Notes: a model not told the origin generated them from the letters alone. Counted from the first letter of the stretch, positions 1-8,436 are shown. The stretch: 64,000 nucleotides of DNA from AP-15 sp963797115 (GCA_963797115.1 CAWCOH010000001.1:1054001-1118000), one strand, 5' to 3'. Made by a program: numbers and translations.

Positions 1-204
1 CCACTGAATCTGGCTTAGCCCCAAATCACGGGCCATTGCCAGCGCTTCCGTTTCTGCGGCTTCTCTCGTCCAATGGAGCCTGTCTTTGTCCCATGCGGCG
101 CCAAATATGTCGGCGACCCCAACAGGGTAAACCACAGCGAGCCAGACCCGCCGTTCGGATATGGCGACATCAGGCGCTGTTCTTTGCGATTGTTCGTCAG
201 ACAT
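1..204 (-). CDS. Hypothetical protein, N-terminal part, runs off the left edge
   Basis: An open frame of 68 codons runs on the minus strand from an ATG at 204 to the first base of the window with no stop, so the gene continues beyond the left edge. The protein begins MSDEQSQRTAP. It has a region rich in aromatic and aliphatic residues around residues 20-35 (VWLAVVYPVGVADIFG), followed by a charged helix-like stretch. I do not recognise the family. No signal peptide is visible. A purine-rich GGGGATG lies just upstream of the start. The overlapping closed frames on both strands have poorer codon use. Confidence 0.5.
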   Translation of the reverse strand, partial: MSDEQSQRTAPDVAISERRVWLAVVYPVGVADIFGAAWDKDRLHWTREAAETEALAMARDLGLSQIQW

Positions 205-680
205 GAGCCGCATCCCCAGGAACCGACCCACCAGAACGTAATTTCGATCCCGATGCCAGCCAATATCGGCTTTGTTTAAGCTCGGTCGTGTTCGTGGGCT
301 CACTCATCGATGATCGTTCCCGTTTTCCGTCTGATCGTAGAGCGCCTTGAAGATACACCTCGTCGCCGAACAAGAATGCGGCTCACAGACAAGACTGCGA
401 GAATTCGCCGCGCCGCGTGATCTCCGCGACCGGATATGTCTTGGAGCGGATTGCGGCGATGAACTGCGGCTCCTGTCAACGGCGGACCACGCAGCGGGCC
501 TGCAACTCCTGTTCTCGCTGGACCGCGACGACGTCGATATGACGCTCGAGGCTAGCTTCGCGATGGCGGGCCTTTATGGTGGACCCGCAAACGATGACCG
601 CCGAGACTGTTGATGACGGGCTTGGCTTGCCGCCGCATAGGATGGGACGCGGTGGCGCCGAGGAGGGAGAGGAGAGTTGT
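205..680. other. Intergenic region without a convincing gene
   Basis: Short frames exist on both strands, but none has a clear ribosome site, a recognisable domain or plausible composition. The right end carries the purine-rich leader (GAGGAGGGAGAGGAGAG) of the gene starting at 681. Confidence 0.4.
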
Positions 681-1058
681 ATGCGACCTCGCTCACGATG
701 CTGCCTGCTGGCTGGGCTTGCGGGCTGCTTTATCCTGTCCGCGGCGGCGCAGGCCCAGGTCATGCCATTCCGTGGAACCTTGGGCGCCGCACTCTCACCT
801 CAGGACAGCCAGCTGTTGTTCGAGAGCATAGCGCGGCTGAATGCCGCCGAGCCCGCAAAGGTCGGGCGCTCGGAGGGGTGGAGCAATCCGCAAACGAGTA
901 GCTCCGGCACCTCCACCATACTCCGGGTCTTCCACTCGGGTGGCATGGTTTGCCACGGGTTGCGGCATCACATCATGATCGCCGGACAGCAACCCGGTCG
1001 CGACTATCGCCTCACCTGGTGCCGCACGTCGACCGGGGAATGGAAGAGCAAGGGTTGA
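681..1058 (+). CDS. Small exported protein with a surface-antigen-like C-terminal domain
   Basis: 125 residues. The ATG at 681 follows a strong purine-rich leader and opens directly into a signal peptide (MRPRSRCCLLAGLAGCFILS, then AAAQAQ), so I prefer it to the in-frame ATG at 576. The mature part contains 'GRSEGWSNPQTSSSGT', two cysteines in the second half and the ending 'YRLTWCRTSTGEWKSKG'. This resembles the small beta-rich C-terminal domain of rickettsial 17-kDa-type surface antigens, which often binds or coats the outer membrane. The glycine-zipper part usually found in that family is absent. Exact function is unknown. Confidence 0.6.
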   Translation: MRPRSRCCLLAGLAGCFILSAAAQAQVMPFRGTLGAALSPQDSQLLFESIARLNAAEPAKVGRSEGWSNPQTSSSGTSTILRVFHSGGMVCHGLRHHIMIAGQQPGRDYRLTWCRTSTGEWKSKG

Positions 1059-1243
1059 CCGTCGGCGCATGCAGTCGCCAAACGGGGTGTGACGACGGGG
1101 AAGCCAGCTGCTGGGAAGCCGGGTAGGTGGCGGCCCTCTATGTCTCGCCTGCTGTGTTGGGAGCCGTAGCAAGAGGCTGGGGTGGGCCTAGGAGCCGAGA
1201 TACCTGCTGTTACCAAATAATAGGCACAGCAGCGATACCGCGA

Positions 1244-1639
1244 CTACCAGGCCGGCGGCTGGTAGTAGGCTGGTGGGTAGCAATAATAAGGTGGGTAATA
1301 GCAAGAGGGTGAGTAGGTCGATGCCGCGGCGGCGCCGGCCGCGGCACCAACCGCGACCCCGGCTGCGGCACCGTATCCGACGCCCGGGCGGTACACCGTG
1401 TCGCCGCCGTAAACCGGGCCGCGGACGGCGGTTCCGCCATAGGGGCCGCGAGCGGCGCCCGCACCCGAAGGAGTGCGAACGGCGGCGGCACCGGAAGGGG
1501 TGCGGACGGCGGCCCCACCCATCGGACCGCGATACGCGGCCCCGCCGCGCGGCCCCGACACCGCTCCCCAGCCGAACGCATCCGGTACCGCCAATAACGT
1601 CAAGAGGGCAGTCATGCAGACGATCGTCACCCGTTTCAC
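1244..1639 (-). CDS. Exported Gly/Ala/Pro/Tyr-rich low-complexity protein
   Basis: 131 residues with a clear signal peptide (MKRVTIVCMTALLTLLAVPD, cleavage after about residue 22). The mature protein is low-complexity. It starts with imperfect tandem units of the type GGAAVRTPSGA (residues about 32-75), continues with an alanine/glycine helix-zipper segment, and ends with a tyrosine-proline-cysteine tail (CYYPPYYCYPPAYYQPP). Such proteins are common in Hyphomicrobiales and are thought to be cell-envelope or matrix proteins, but no activity is established. The neighbours do not suggest an operon. Confidence 0.6.
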   Translation of the reverse strand: MKRVTIVCMTALLTLLAVPDAFGWGAVSGPRGGAAYRGPMGGAAVRTPSGAAAVRTPSGAGAARGPYGGTAVRGPVYGGDTVYRPGVGYGAAAGVAVGAAAGAAAASTYSPSCYYPPYYCYPPAYYQPPAW

Positions 1640-1904
1640 CGGTTGTGTCCTCGCTGTTTGGGCGCCGGCTCCTTAGCTTCAGCTACCCTTTCATCTCCCC
1701 ACGGCAGCTGAAAGATGGGGTATGACGGGTAGGAACGGAAGGAGAAAGCGATGGTGTTGACGCCTTCTTGTCACGCCCGGCCGGCAAACCTCATTCGGGA
1801 CCCTCCGACGCCAGCGGTGTTCGGATAATGTCGAGAGAGCACTCAGGCCGACGATGGCCGCGTGCGCATTCCGGCTACCGGTGAAGGCAACTGCGCGCCG
1901 AGGC

Positions 1905-3800
1905 ATGACGTTCAGAACCACGATAACGCTCGCTGTATTAGCCTTCATCACGGCACTAGCGGCATGTCTGATAGTCATCCAGATTCTGACCTTTCGCGCG
2001 GCTGCGGAGGCGGCGGCGTCTGCCTCCATGGATGCCGCCAGCGCAAACGCGCTCGGGCGCCTGGAGGCTGAGCTGTCGGAAGTGGGCTCCCTCATTCGCG
2101 TGTTGTCGACGGGTCCCTTCCTTGCCGAGTCGGATGATCGGAGCGAGGTCGGGGCCGATGTCGGGCTGATCAAGACCGCTCTGGACGAACTGCCGCAGGC
2201 GGACGGCCTTTATGTCGGCTACGACAATGGCTGTTGGCTGCAAGTGCGGCGCGTCGATGACTTGGATCCGGCGCAACGCCGGAGGCTGGAGGCGCCCCCC
2301 GGCGCGATCTACAACCTTAACCTGGTCCGTCCGACCGCGAGTGGCGCATTGCCGATGCGGCGGATTTTCGAAAACCGGCGGGGCGACAAGATCGAGCAGA
2401 TCGATCTCTGGGACTACGGTTACGACGCACGAAAACGATCCTGGTACCGCGACACCTTGCAGGCCGGGCAGCCTCTGGTTTCGTCGCCCTACCTCTCGTT
2501 CAGTCTCGCCACGCCGATGATCACCCTGAGCGCACCACTGCAAGGTAAAGTGCGCGGTGTGATCGCCGCCGACGTCAAGCTCGACAAGTTTAGCGATTTC
2601 GTCGACGCGCAGCGGCCGGGAAAGCACGGGGCGGCAATAATTTTCGACTCGGCCGGCATGCTCATCGCCCATCCGGACTTTGCGCGGTTCGCTGACTACG
2701 CGATGACGCATCCCTCCCACCCGCAGCTCCCCACCATCAGGGAAATCCGAAGCGGGATAGTGGCGCAGGTGATCCGGCATTGGGACGGCAGCGACCGCGA
2801 TGAAGGAGTCGTCCGCGACGAACACGGTGACGATCATTTTTTTCGGTTGCGGAAATTTTCACTGGGTCACGGATACGACGGCTACTTGCTGTTGCTCGCA
2901 GATGAAAACGATTTTGTCGAGAACGTGCGGCAGTTGCAGATCAAAGGGATAATCCTCGCCTTTATCGCCGGCGGCTGCTTCGTTCCCGGAGTCTGGATCT
3001 TTGGCAGCCGGATGTCGGGCTCGCTCAAACGCCTAACCGCTCAGGCGGGCGGGCTTCGAACGCTTGCGGCGCCAGACGACGCGCGGATCAGCTCCCGTAT
3101 CACGGAGATCGACGAGCTCGGGGGCACAATGGCGGTCGCCCGCCGCGCTGTCTGGTCATTCGCCCACTTTGTTCCAAAGGATATCGTCAAAGGAATTATC
3201 GATGGTTCCATTTCGACCGAGCTTGGCGGGGTGAGGCAGGAAGTAACCATACTGTTCACCGATGTCCGCAATTACACCGGTATTGCCGAGAAGGCCGATC
3301 CGGACATTCTTATGCGCCAGACGTCGCGCCATTTCGCTGCGCTGACCGAAGCTTTTCTCGCTGAGGGCGGGACCGTCGATAAATTCATCGGAGATGCGGT
3401 TATGGTGTTTTGGAACGCTCCGCATTTGCAGCCCGATCATGCCGAGCGCGCCTGTCGTGCCGCTCTTTCGGCAAAAAAAGCCAGCGAGGCGCTCAACGCG
3501 CAATTTGAAGCTGAGGGACTGCCGCCTTTCTTCACGAGGCTCGGTGTCCATCTCGGCGATGCCGTGGTCGGAAATGTCGGATCGGCGGACCGGATGGAAT
3601 ATACGGTGCTGGGCAGCAGCGTGAACCTGGCGTCTCGCCTCGAGGGCCTGAACAAGGAGTACGGGACCGGCATCCTTGTCAGCGAGGCCCTTCGAAATCG
3701 GGTCGAGCATTGCTTCTGCTTTAGGGCCATGGGGTCGGTCATCGCTAAGGGGATGACGACCGAAACCCGCGTCTACGAACTGACGGCGGCGCGGGGCTGA
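1905..3800 (+). CDS. Membrane adenylate/guanylate cyclase with periplasmic Cache sensor
   Basis: About 631 residues from the ATG at 1905, which opens straight into the first membrane segment; an upstream ATG at 1854 would add 17 residues. Order: TM1 (about 5-30), a large periplasmic Cache-like sensor (about 35-340), TM2 (about 346-366), a HAMP-like linker, and a class III nucleotide cyclase domain (about 445-630). The cyclase has the first metal aspartate in FTDVRNYTG, the second in IGDAVMVFWNAP, and the substrate-site stretch YTVLGSSVNLASRLEG. It should make cAMP or cGMP in response to an external ligand. A Crp/Fnr-type protein is encoded at 8957, but no direct link is visible. Confidence 0.85.
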   Translation: MTFRTTITLAVLAFITALAACLIVIQILTFRAAAEAAASASMDAASANALGRLEAELSEVGSLIRVLSTGPFLAESDDRSEVGADVGLIKTALDELPQADGLYVGYDNGCWLQVRRVDDLDPAQRRRLEAPPGAIYNLNLVRPTASGALPMRRIFENRRGDKIEQIDLWDYGYDARKRSWYRDTLQAGQPLVSSPYLSFSLATPMITLSAPLQGKVRGVIAADVKLDKFSDFVDAQRPGKHGAAIIFDSAGMLIAHPDFARFADYAMTHPSHPQLPTIREIRSGIVAQVIRHWDGSDRDEGVVRDEHGDDHFFRLRKFSLGHGYDGYLLLLADENDFVENVRQLQIKGIILAFIAGGCFVPGVWIFGSRMSGSLKRLTAQAGGLRTLAAPDDARISSRITEIDELGGTMAVARRAVWSFAHFVPKDIVKGIIDGSISTELGGVRQEVTILFTDVRNYTGIAEKADPDILMRQTSRHFAALTEAFLAEGGTVDKFIGDAVMVFWNAPHLQPDHAERACRAALSAKKASEALNAQFEAEGLPPFFTRLGVHLGDAVVGNVGSADRMEYTVLGSSVNLASRLEGLNKEYGTGILVSEALRNRVEHCFCFRAMGSVIAKGMTTETRVYELTAARG

Positions 3801-3882
3801 ACCCCGCCCTTCACGACTTGGAGCTGTCTATTCGGCCCCGCCGGCGAACAGCCCCAGCTACTCTCCTCACCGTTCGTAACAC

Positions 3883-4170
3883 TTAACGTGGCGGGTTCGG
3901 GGGACGGCCTTGGCTTCCGGACTGATAACCCGCCTGGTAAGCGGACGCCTGTCCCCTTCTGGCTTGATCATAGATGAGGCCGCCAGCCAGTCCTGCGGCG
4001 GCGCCGATGCCGGCGCCGAGCCCGGCATTCCCGGCGATGGCGCCAATGATTGCGCCGCCGCCGGCGCCAATCGCGGTGCCGGATAGCGCGCGTTGCTGTG
4101 TCGGGTTCATGTCCGCGCAGCCGGCGAGCGGCATTGCGACCACGACCGCCGCCAGAATCAGCCTTCTCAT
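3883..4170 (-). CDS. Glycine-zipper lipoprotein
   Basis: 95 residues from the ATG at 4170. The start is chosen because GGAGGG lies upstream and the protein then begins with a lipoprotein signal (MRRLILAAVVVAMPLAGC, lipobox LAGC). The mature part holds an alanine/glycine zipper (GTAIGAGGGAIIGAIAGNAG) typical of YMGG/OmpA-like glycine-zipper proteins that insert in or pack against the outer membrane. The start overlaps the stop of the upstream gene by ATGA, so the two are probably translationally coupled. Confidence 0.7.
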   Translation of the reverse strand: MRRLILAAVVVAMPLAGCADMNPTQQRALSGTAIGAGGGAIIGAIAGNAGLGAGIGAAAGLAGGLIYDQARRGQASAYQAGYQSGSQGRPPNPPR

Positions 4171-4580
4171 CGTGCCCTCCGCCTCTTGGGGGCCTCTGCC
4201 GGACATGGAAATTTTCCGGCAAGGTAGATGAACATGCCGTCGATCGCCGGCATATCGAGCCTTGCAGGTTGTTCGTTTGCCCAGGCGACAAAGGCGGTCA
4301 ACTCGGATCCCCTGGGTGGGCGGGGCGCAGGAAGACAGAACAGTTTGCGCACGCCTTTTTGGCTTTCATGCGCCTCTTCGACGATCACCGCTCCCTCGGC
4401 AAAGCCGTGACAGAAATTTACGGCCGCGGTCATCAGCGGATCGCCTTTGTCCGCAGAACAGATGGCGATTAGATCGCGCACCGTATTGGGTGGGAACTGG
4501 GATTCGGTTACCGCCGCCGAAGCCGCCGTCGCGCCACCGAACACCAGCACCGCGCCGAAAAGTAGGCTCCTCGATCTCAT
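4167..4580 (-). CDS. Rap1a/Tai-family exported protein
   Basis: 137 residues from the ATG at 4580 (leader GGGGGACGAG). A signal peptide covers residues 1-23. The mature domain has the Rap1a/Tai pattern: DLIAICSADKGDPLMTAAVN, then FCHGFAEGAV, and two further cysteines (KLFCLP, FPCPAE) that probably form disulfides. Family members include immunity proteins against type VI amidase effectors, but most proteobacterial members stand alone with no effector, as here. No effector gene lies nearby, so an immunity role is not supported. It overlaps the next gene by ATGA. Confidence 0.65.
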   Translation of the reverse strand: MRSRSLLFGAVLVFGGATAASAAVTESQFPPNTVRDLIAICSADKGDPLMTAAVNFCHGFAEGAVIVEEAHESQKGVRKLFCLPAPRPPRGSELTAFVAWANEQPARLDMPAIDGMFIYLAGKFPCPAEAPKRRRAR

Positions 4581-4665
4581 CGAACTCGTCCCCCACGCAG
4601 CTCTCGCCATCGATTAGCCGATAGTGGGCTGAACCGTCAATGCAGCGCGCCACGACCCACGATGT

Positions 4666-4760
4666 AAAAATTAACAGAACTGCAACATGGCGCGTTTTCG
4701 TGGCAGATTTGTTGGGCTTTAGATCCTCTTCCACCGCGCGTTGATTTCGACCAATGTTGC
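4666..4760. repeat. Diverged copy of the FNR-box promoter found at 12018-12111
   Basis: About 95 bases match 12018-12111 at roughly 85 % by eye. Both contain 'acagaactgcaacat', 'gggctttagatc' and end in an FNR-type box followed by 'caatgttgc'. Here the box reads TTGATTTCGACCAA (4741-4754), with the right half-site damaged. No intact gene follows on the plus strand, so this looks like an orphan promoter copy. Confidence 0.75.
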
Positions 4761-4768
4761 ATGTCACA

Positions 4769-4877
4769 ATGATGCTGGCGTGACGGCGTTTGGTCCCTCT
4801 GTTAACTCGAATGCTGGCGGCGGTCAGGCAGGTGCCCCAGCGTCTGGATCAAGCCTTGCTCGATGGCGCGCGCGACC
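4769..4877 (-). pseudogene. Internal fragment of an AraC-type regulator gene
   Basis: 109 bases match 6649-6756, the middle of the intact AraC-type gene at 6312-7277, at high identity. On the minus strand it reads ARAIEQGLIQTL as in the intact gene, then shifts frame and meets a stop. Both ends of the match are abrupt. It sits directly beside the orphan promoter copy at 4666-4760. Confidence 0.75.
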
Positions 4878-4924
4878 ACTCCTTGATGACGGCGCTCATA
4901 TCGCCGAGAATCGCGCTATGAGAT

Positions 4925-5080
4925 GTACGGTATAGTCAGGGCTTTGCCGGGTCTGGTGGCACGTCGGACCGTCTTCAACTTGAAGTCGCTCTTCAAGGAG
5001 CTATCGTCCGCGGCTGATGACGGTGCCCGGCATTGGACCCATCATCTCGATGGTAACGCCCGCGCTCCAAACCATGTCGC
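4925..5080 (+). pseudogene. Probable IS110-family transposase remnant
   Basis: The plus strand encodes RPRLMTVPGIGPIIS at about 5005-5050, the signature found in the C-terminal half of IS110/IS1111-type transposases. Sequence before and after it is out of frame or unrelated, and no ends or target duplications could be identified. It is best read as a decayed insertion-sequence fragment within the scrambled 4.6-5.1 kb patch. Confidence 0.4.
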
Positions 5081-5091
5081 GCCGGGGCAAG

Positions 5092-5541
5092 CTAAGCCCG
5101 CTTCCACGACGCGTCGTACACACAACCGCCGACTACCCTGCCCGCGAGCACATTTTGGGCATTGATCTGCCCCTCGAACCTCTGGCCCGCCCCACTTGAC
5201 ATGACCAGGGCACCTTGTGGCGTCACGTATCCTTGGAACTTGAGGATGCTGAAATCGAGCTGAGCGAGACCGTTGGCGATGGTCAAATTTGGCGCATTAT
5301 TGTAATTTGGACAATTCGGCGACTCCCCTGGCGCTCGCAGAGTTTCGCCCGCGCTCACGTTCCGTATGGGACCACCGATCCACGTCCCATCGAAGGCGGT
5401 CGTTGTGTTGGCGGGCGAACCAGTGGCGTATCTGGCCGGCGTGATTGGCGTTCCCGCCGCCGGTGCTGCGGGCGGAGGTTGCTGCGTGGCGCAAGCACCG
5501 ATTGCCAGAACGGACGCACATAGCAAGATGAAACGCTTCAT
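5092..5541 (-). CDS. Hypothetical lipoprotein
   Basis: 149 residues with a strong ribosome site (AAAGGAGGAAAATCAG then ATG). Signal peptide MKRFILLCASVLAIGAC ends in a lipobox (AIGAC), so the protein should be lipidated. After a proline/alanine linker (about 20-45) comes a small domain beginning FDGTWIGGPIRN with a cysteine pair (NCPNY, GGCVYD). Its beta-rich pattern 'GTWIG...LDFSILKFQGYVTPQG...FEGQI' suggests a lipocalin-like small barrel. This is a guess from the pattern only, and I do not recognise a named family. Confidence 0.65.
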   Translation of the reverse strand: MKRFILLCASVLAIGACATQQPPPAAPAAGTPITPARYATGSPANTTTAFDGTWIGGPIRNVSAGETLRAPGESPNCPNYNNAPNLTIANGLAQLDFSILKFQGYVTPQGALVMSSGAGQRFEGQINAQNVLAGRVVGGCVYDASWKRA

Positions 5542-5632
5542 CTGATTTTCCTCCTTTCACCAAGCATCGCGTTGAGAAATGTAGGGAGTAGTCAGGGGTT
5601 TGCCGGGGCTTCGTCCCTAGAGCTACTCCCAT

Positions 5633-5670
5633 AGAGTTACTGCACCGCAACAGAGTTACTGCACCGCAAC
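5633..5670. repeat. Perfect 19-bp tandem duplication at the end of the 5656-6201 gene
   Basis: The unit AGAGTTACTGCACCGCAAC occurs twice in direct succession (5633-5651 and 5652-5670). It covers the last codons and stop of the minus-strand gene at 5656-6201 (reading VAVQ-stop), so the second copy lies just outside the coding region. Confidence 0.9.
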
Positions 5671-6201
5671 CGTGACGTCTGTGTTCCAGGTGATGTCGAC
5701 CTTGTCGCCAACCTTGACCTTATCGAGCACGGTCGGATCGACGATGTGTCGACTGTATTTCCATCCGTTCGGACCAGTGAAGGTGATCGACGATGCGTTC
5801 TTGTCGATCGCGTCGATAGTCGCGGTCATCGTTCTCTGCACAGCTGCCGTGCCCCCAGGCCGCGCCCCCTGCCCCGCGGTGGTCGTTCCGGTCTGCGTAT
5901 CGACAGGTGCCTCGCCCGGCGGCTTCAGTCTCGCTGCGACGTTGTTGTTAAACGTGATCGACACCTTGTCCCCGACCTTGAGCTCATCGAACCGCTGCGC
6001 GCCTGCGGGCACGTCGACCGTCTCGAAACTGCCATCGGCTTTCTTGATGTTCACCATGCGTTTGGCATGATCGATGGTTGCCACGGTGCCCGAAAGGGTG
6101 ACGGTCTGTGTCGGGAGCTGTCTGACCTCCTGCGCCCAGCTGGGCAGGGAAAGAGCCAAGACCAGCCCGGACGCGCCTAAGATTGCGTTTACTCGCCTCA
6201 T
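5656..6201 (-). CDS. Exported protein with two related small beta domains
   Basis: 181 residues, with a good ribosome site (AAAGGAGAAAGTAC then ATG). The signal peptide ends at about SLPSWAQ. The mature protein contains two similar halves: residues about 35-90 (VTLSGTVATIDHAKRMVNIK ... LKVGDKVSITFNN) and about 122-181 (MTATIDAIDKNASSITFTGP ... KVGDKVDITWNTDV). They are joined by a glycine/threonine linker. The 'tVt-ID...tvt...G...lkvGDkV-ityt' pattern is seen in periplasmic OB-fold-like proteins related to CusF-type domains, but no metal-binding residues are evident. Function unknown. Confidence 0.7.
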   Translation of the reverse strand: MRRVNAILGASGLVLALSLPSWAQEVRQLPTQTVTLSGTVATIDHAKRMVNIKKADGSFETVDVPAGAQRFDELKVGDKVSITFNNNVAARLKPPGEAPVDTQTGTTTAGQGARPGGTAAVQRTMTATIDAIDKNASSITFTGPNGWKYSRHIVDPTVLDKVKVGDKVDITWNTDVTVAVQ

Positions 6202-6311
6202 GTACTTTCTCCTTTGGGTCGTATAATCTGGAGCGTTTAAGGGGCAAAGCTCGCCCGCGCTTAAAGCCTAAACAGCGGGGTTTGCCGGCGGCTATGCAGA
6301 AATGACGGATT

Positions 6312-7277
6312 TTACGGGTTGATGAACCGCGCTGCTGGAGCACGTTGCAGGGTGGTCAGCGGAGTCTCGTTGAAGGCCGCTCGGTAGGCCGCCTCGAAAC
6401 GTCCCAGCTCTGTAAAACCGAAACCGCGGACAAGCTCCAAGAGGTTTGCCCCGTCGGGACCGGCGTCACGCAAAGCGACACGTGTTCGGCTCAACCGGCG
6501 CAACAGCACATACCGGATCGGGCTCATGCCAAGGAATTCGGCGCAACACGAGCGCAGTGTCCGCTCGGTCACCCCAATCAGCGCGCACAACTCGGTCATG
6601 TTCAGAGGCTCGCTGAGATGCTCCGCCAACACCGTCTCGAACCTAATCATGATGCTGGCGTGACGGCGTTTGATCGCGCCGTCAGTTCGAGCGCTGGCCG
6701 CGGTCAGGCAGGCGACCAGCGTCTGGATCAAACCTTGCTCGATGGCGCGCGCGACCTCCGTATGCGCCAGCAATCTGGGCTTTGTCTCAGCGAGGCGGCA
6801 GACTTGCGCATGCAGGCGCCGCAGGCGCGCCACATCGCGCGGGGAGGGACGCAGGATTTTTCCCTCCGATGGCAAAGAAAAGGGCTGTCCGGAAAGAGCC
6901 CAGCCATATTTTTCGAGCTGCAGCGGATCCAGTGCTATCACGTTCCACACGAAGGAGCCAGGCGTCGACTGGTGCCGCCGCTCGCCGCGGCCGTGGAACA
7001 CGATCTCGCCCGGCCGCAATTCCGTTCCGCCCCATACCGGCAGTGGCCCGGAATGCGCCGGAAACGTCACGAAAGAAAGCTGCGGCCTTAGACAAACATA
7101 GGCAACCCGCGAAGAGTCTTCCTCGCACCGCAACACCTGCAAATCGTGCAGCTCCGCCCAGGTCAAGCGGGCTTTGAACTTGGGGCTTATCGCAATGATA
7201 ATCTCGATTTGTGCCTGACTCAGGCTCGCCTCGTAGTGATGGGGTTCGAGGAACAAGCGTGTGCCGCTTCCCGGCAT
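6312..7277 (-). CDS. AraC-family transcriptional regulator
   Basis: 321 residues. The N-terminal two thirds form a sensor-type domain without a recognisable ligand motif. The C-terminal AraC domain (about 215-315) has two helix-turn-helix units: MTELCALIGVTERTLRSCCA followed by FLGMSPIRYVLLRRL, then VRGFGFTELGRFEAAYRAAF. The 'F-G-M-S-P-xx-Y' and 'GF-ELGRF--AYR--F-E-P' patterns are diagnostic. The gene next door (7361-8365) is a paralogue in the same orientation, so one likely arose by tandem duplication. A fragment of this gene is repeated at 4769-4877. Confidence 0.85.
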   Translation of the reverse strand: MPGSGTRLFLEPHHYEASLSQAQIEIIIAISPKFKARLTWAELHDLQVLRCEEDSSRVAYVCLRPQLSFVTFPAHSGPLPVWGGTELRPGEIVFHGRGERRHQSTPGSFVWNVIALDPLQLEKYGWALSGQPFSLPSEGKILRPSPRDVARLRRLHAQVCRLAETKPRLLAHTEVARAIEQGLIQTLVACLTAASARTDGAIKRRHASIMIRFETVLAEHLSEPLNMTELCALIGVTERTLRSCCAEFLGMSPIRYVLLRRLSRTRVALRDAGPDGANLLELVRGFGFTELGRFEAAYRAAFNETPLTTLQRAPAARFINP

Positions 7278-7360
7278 TCGTCTCTCTGAAAAATCGAAGA
7301 GCCAAAATGCAGGCCGAGCATTTCGGCAAAAAATAAGGATAGATCGCCCAATCCCGGTGC

Positions 7361-8365
7361 CTATGCAGATTTAATAGATTTCCATGCCGGCGCGATGATT
7401 TCGGCCAGTTCTGAGTCTTCGGCAGGGCGACGCAGTGCCGCCGAGGGCGCTTCGCCGAATAGTGATCGGTAGGCGACCGCAAAGCGGCCCAATTCCCAGA
7501 AGCCATGATCGGTGGCGATCTCGGTCACGGTCGTCTTCTCTGCGTCCGCGATCCGCAAAGCTCGGCGCACCAGATGCATCCGCCGCAGCCACAGATAATA
7601 TTTTGGGCTCATGCCGAGATAATCCTGGCAGCAGTCCCGCAGCGTCGTATAGGAAGCGCCAACCGTCGCGCAAAGCTGCGGCATATAAAGCGGCCTGTCG
7701 GGGGTGGACGTCAGGACCTTCTCCAGACGCCGCATGACCATCGCGCGGTGCCGATGGACATTGCGCGCATCGTCTGAATGGCCCTCGGTCTGGCACAAGA
7801 CCATTGCTTCGACCAGAGCCTCCTCGATCGCTCGTGCTACCTCCGGGTTCGCGAGGATGTCGGGAGCGGTCTTCGCCAGATGGCCCGCCGCTTCATGCAG
7901 CTGCAACAGCCGGGACGCAACTGGCGCAGGGGGGCTGGTCCATTGAGGGAACAAGGGTAGCGTCAATGGGCGCCCGATGATGGCCTCGCTAACATCGGCG
8001 AGGTCCTCGGACGTCAGCGACATGGTACCCCACCCGCAGGCCGCAGAGGATCGGAGGTAGTATGGCCCGTGGGATCCGATCACTGTAATTTGATCCTGCG
8101 ATCTTTCGATTCCGCTGACCTGCATCGTCGGCTGATCGGGATCGGTTGCGAACAGGATCACCGACCGCTTACCGCTCGGCGTTATCCTCATGATCCGAGG
8201 CAGGCTCTCGTCGAAGCGGTACATCCACAGGCGGTGCAGGTCGATGCGCGTCGATTCCGCGCGGAATTCGCCACGCTTTGTAACAACTCCCTCGATCTGC
8301 AGATTTCGAATTCCCGAGAAATACGCATCGGGATCGGCAAATGTGCGGATAGCACTGGAAGGCAT
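7361..8365 (-). CDS. AraC-family transcriptional regulator, probably under FNR-type control
   Basis: 334 residues from the ATG at 8365 (MPSSAIRTF); an in-frame start at 8419 would lie inside the repeated promoter tract and is less likely. Same architecture as its neighbour: a sensor domain, then an AraC DNA-binding domain with MPQLCATVGASYTTLRDCCQ, YLGMSPKYYLWLRRM and DHGFWELGRFAVAYRSLFGE. A perfect FNR/FixK-type box lies 72-85 bases upstream (8437-8450), with three tandem TAGACT-containing units between box and start. The pair may relay an oxygen signal, but their targets cannot be read from the sequence. Confidence 0.85.
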   Translation of the reverse strand: MPSSAIRTFADPDAYFSGIRNLQIEGVVTKRGEFRAESTRIDLHRLWMYRFDESLPRIMRITPSGKRSVILFATDPDQPTMQVSGIERSQDQITVIGSHGPYYLRSSAACGWGTMSLTSEDLADVSEAIIGRPLTLPLFPQWTSPPAPVASRLLQLHEAAGHLAKTAPDILANPEVARAIEEALVEAMVLCQTEGHSDDARNVHRHRAMVMRRLEKVLTSTPDRPLYMPQLCATVGASYTTLRDCCQDYLGMSPKYYLWLRRMHLVRRALRIADAEKTTVTEIATDHGFWELGRFAVAYRSLFGEAPSAALRRPAEDSELAEIIAPAWKSIKSA

Positions 8366-8394
8366 CCCCACCCCCGGTGATAAGGGTCTGTAGG

Positions 8395-8428
8395 CGCAGT
8401 CTACCACGCAGTCTACCACGCAGTCTAC
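8395..8428. repeat. 12-bp tandem repeat, nearly three copies
   Basis: CGCAGTCTACCA is repeated at 8395-8406 and 8407-8418, followed by a partial third copy CGCAGTCTAC (8419-8428). On the minus strand each unit carries TAGACT, a plausible -10 hexamer. The middle copy is centred 31 bases from the centre of the FNR-type box at 8437-8450, close to the usual spacing of an FNR class II promoter. Confidence 0.9.
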
Positions 8429-8436
8429 GCGGGTGC

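Noticed and set aside
347..613. Closed frame of 88 codons on the plus strand
   Set aside because: TTG start without a ribosome site and no recognisable domain; overlaps other equally poor frames.
3791..3807. Hairpin GCGGGG-CTGAA-CCCCGC at the cyclase stop codon
   Set aside because: No T-tract follows and it overlaps coding sequence, so I do not call a terminator.
4167..4580. Rap1a/Tai-family gene as part of a type VI effector-immunity pair
   Set aside because: No effector or secretion gene is nearby; orphan members of this family are common.
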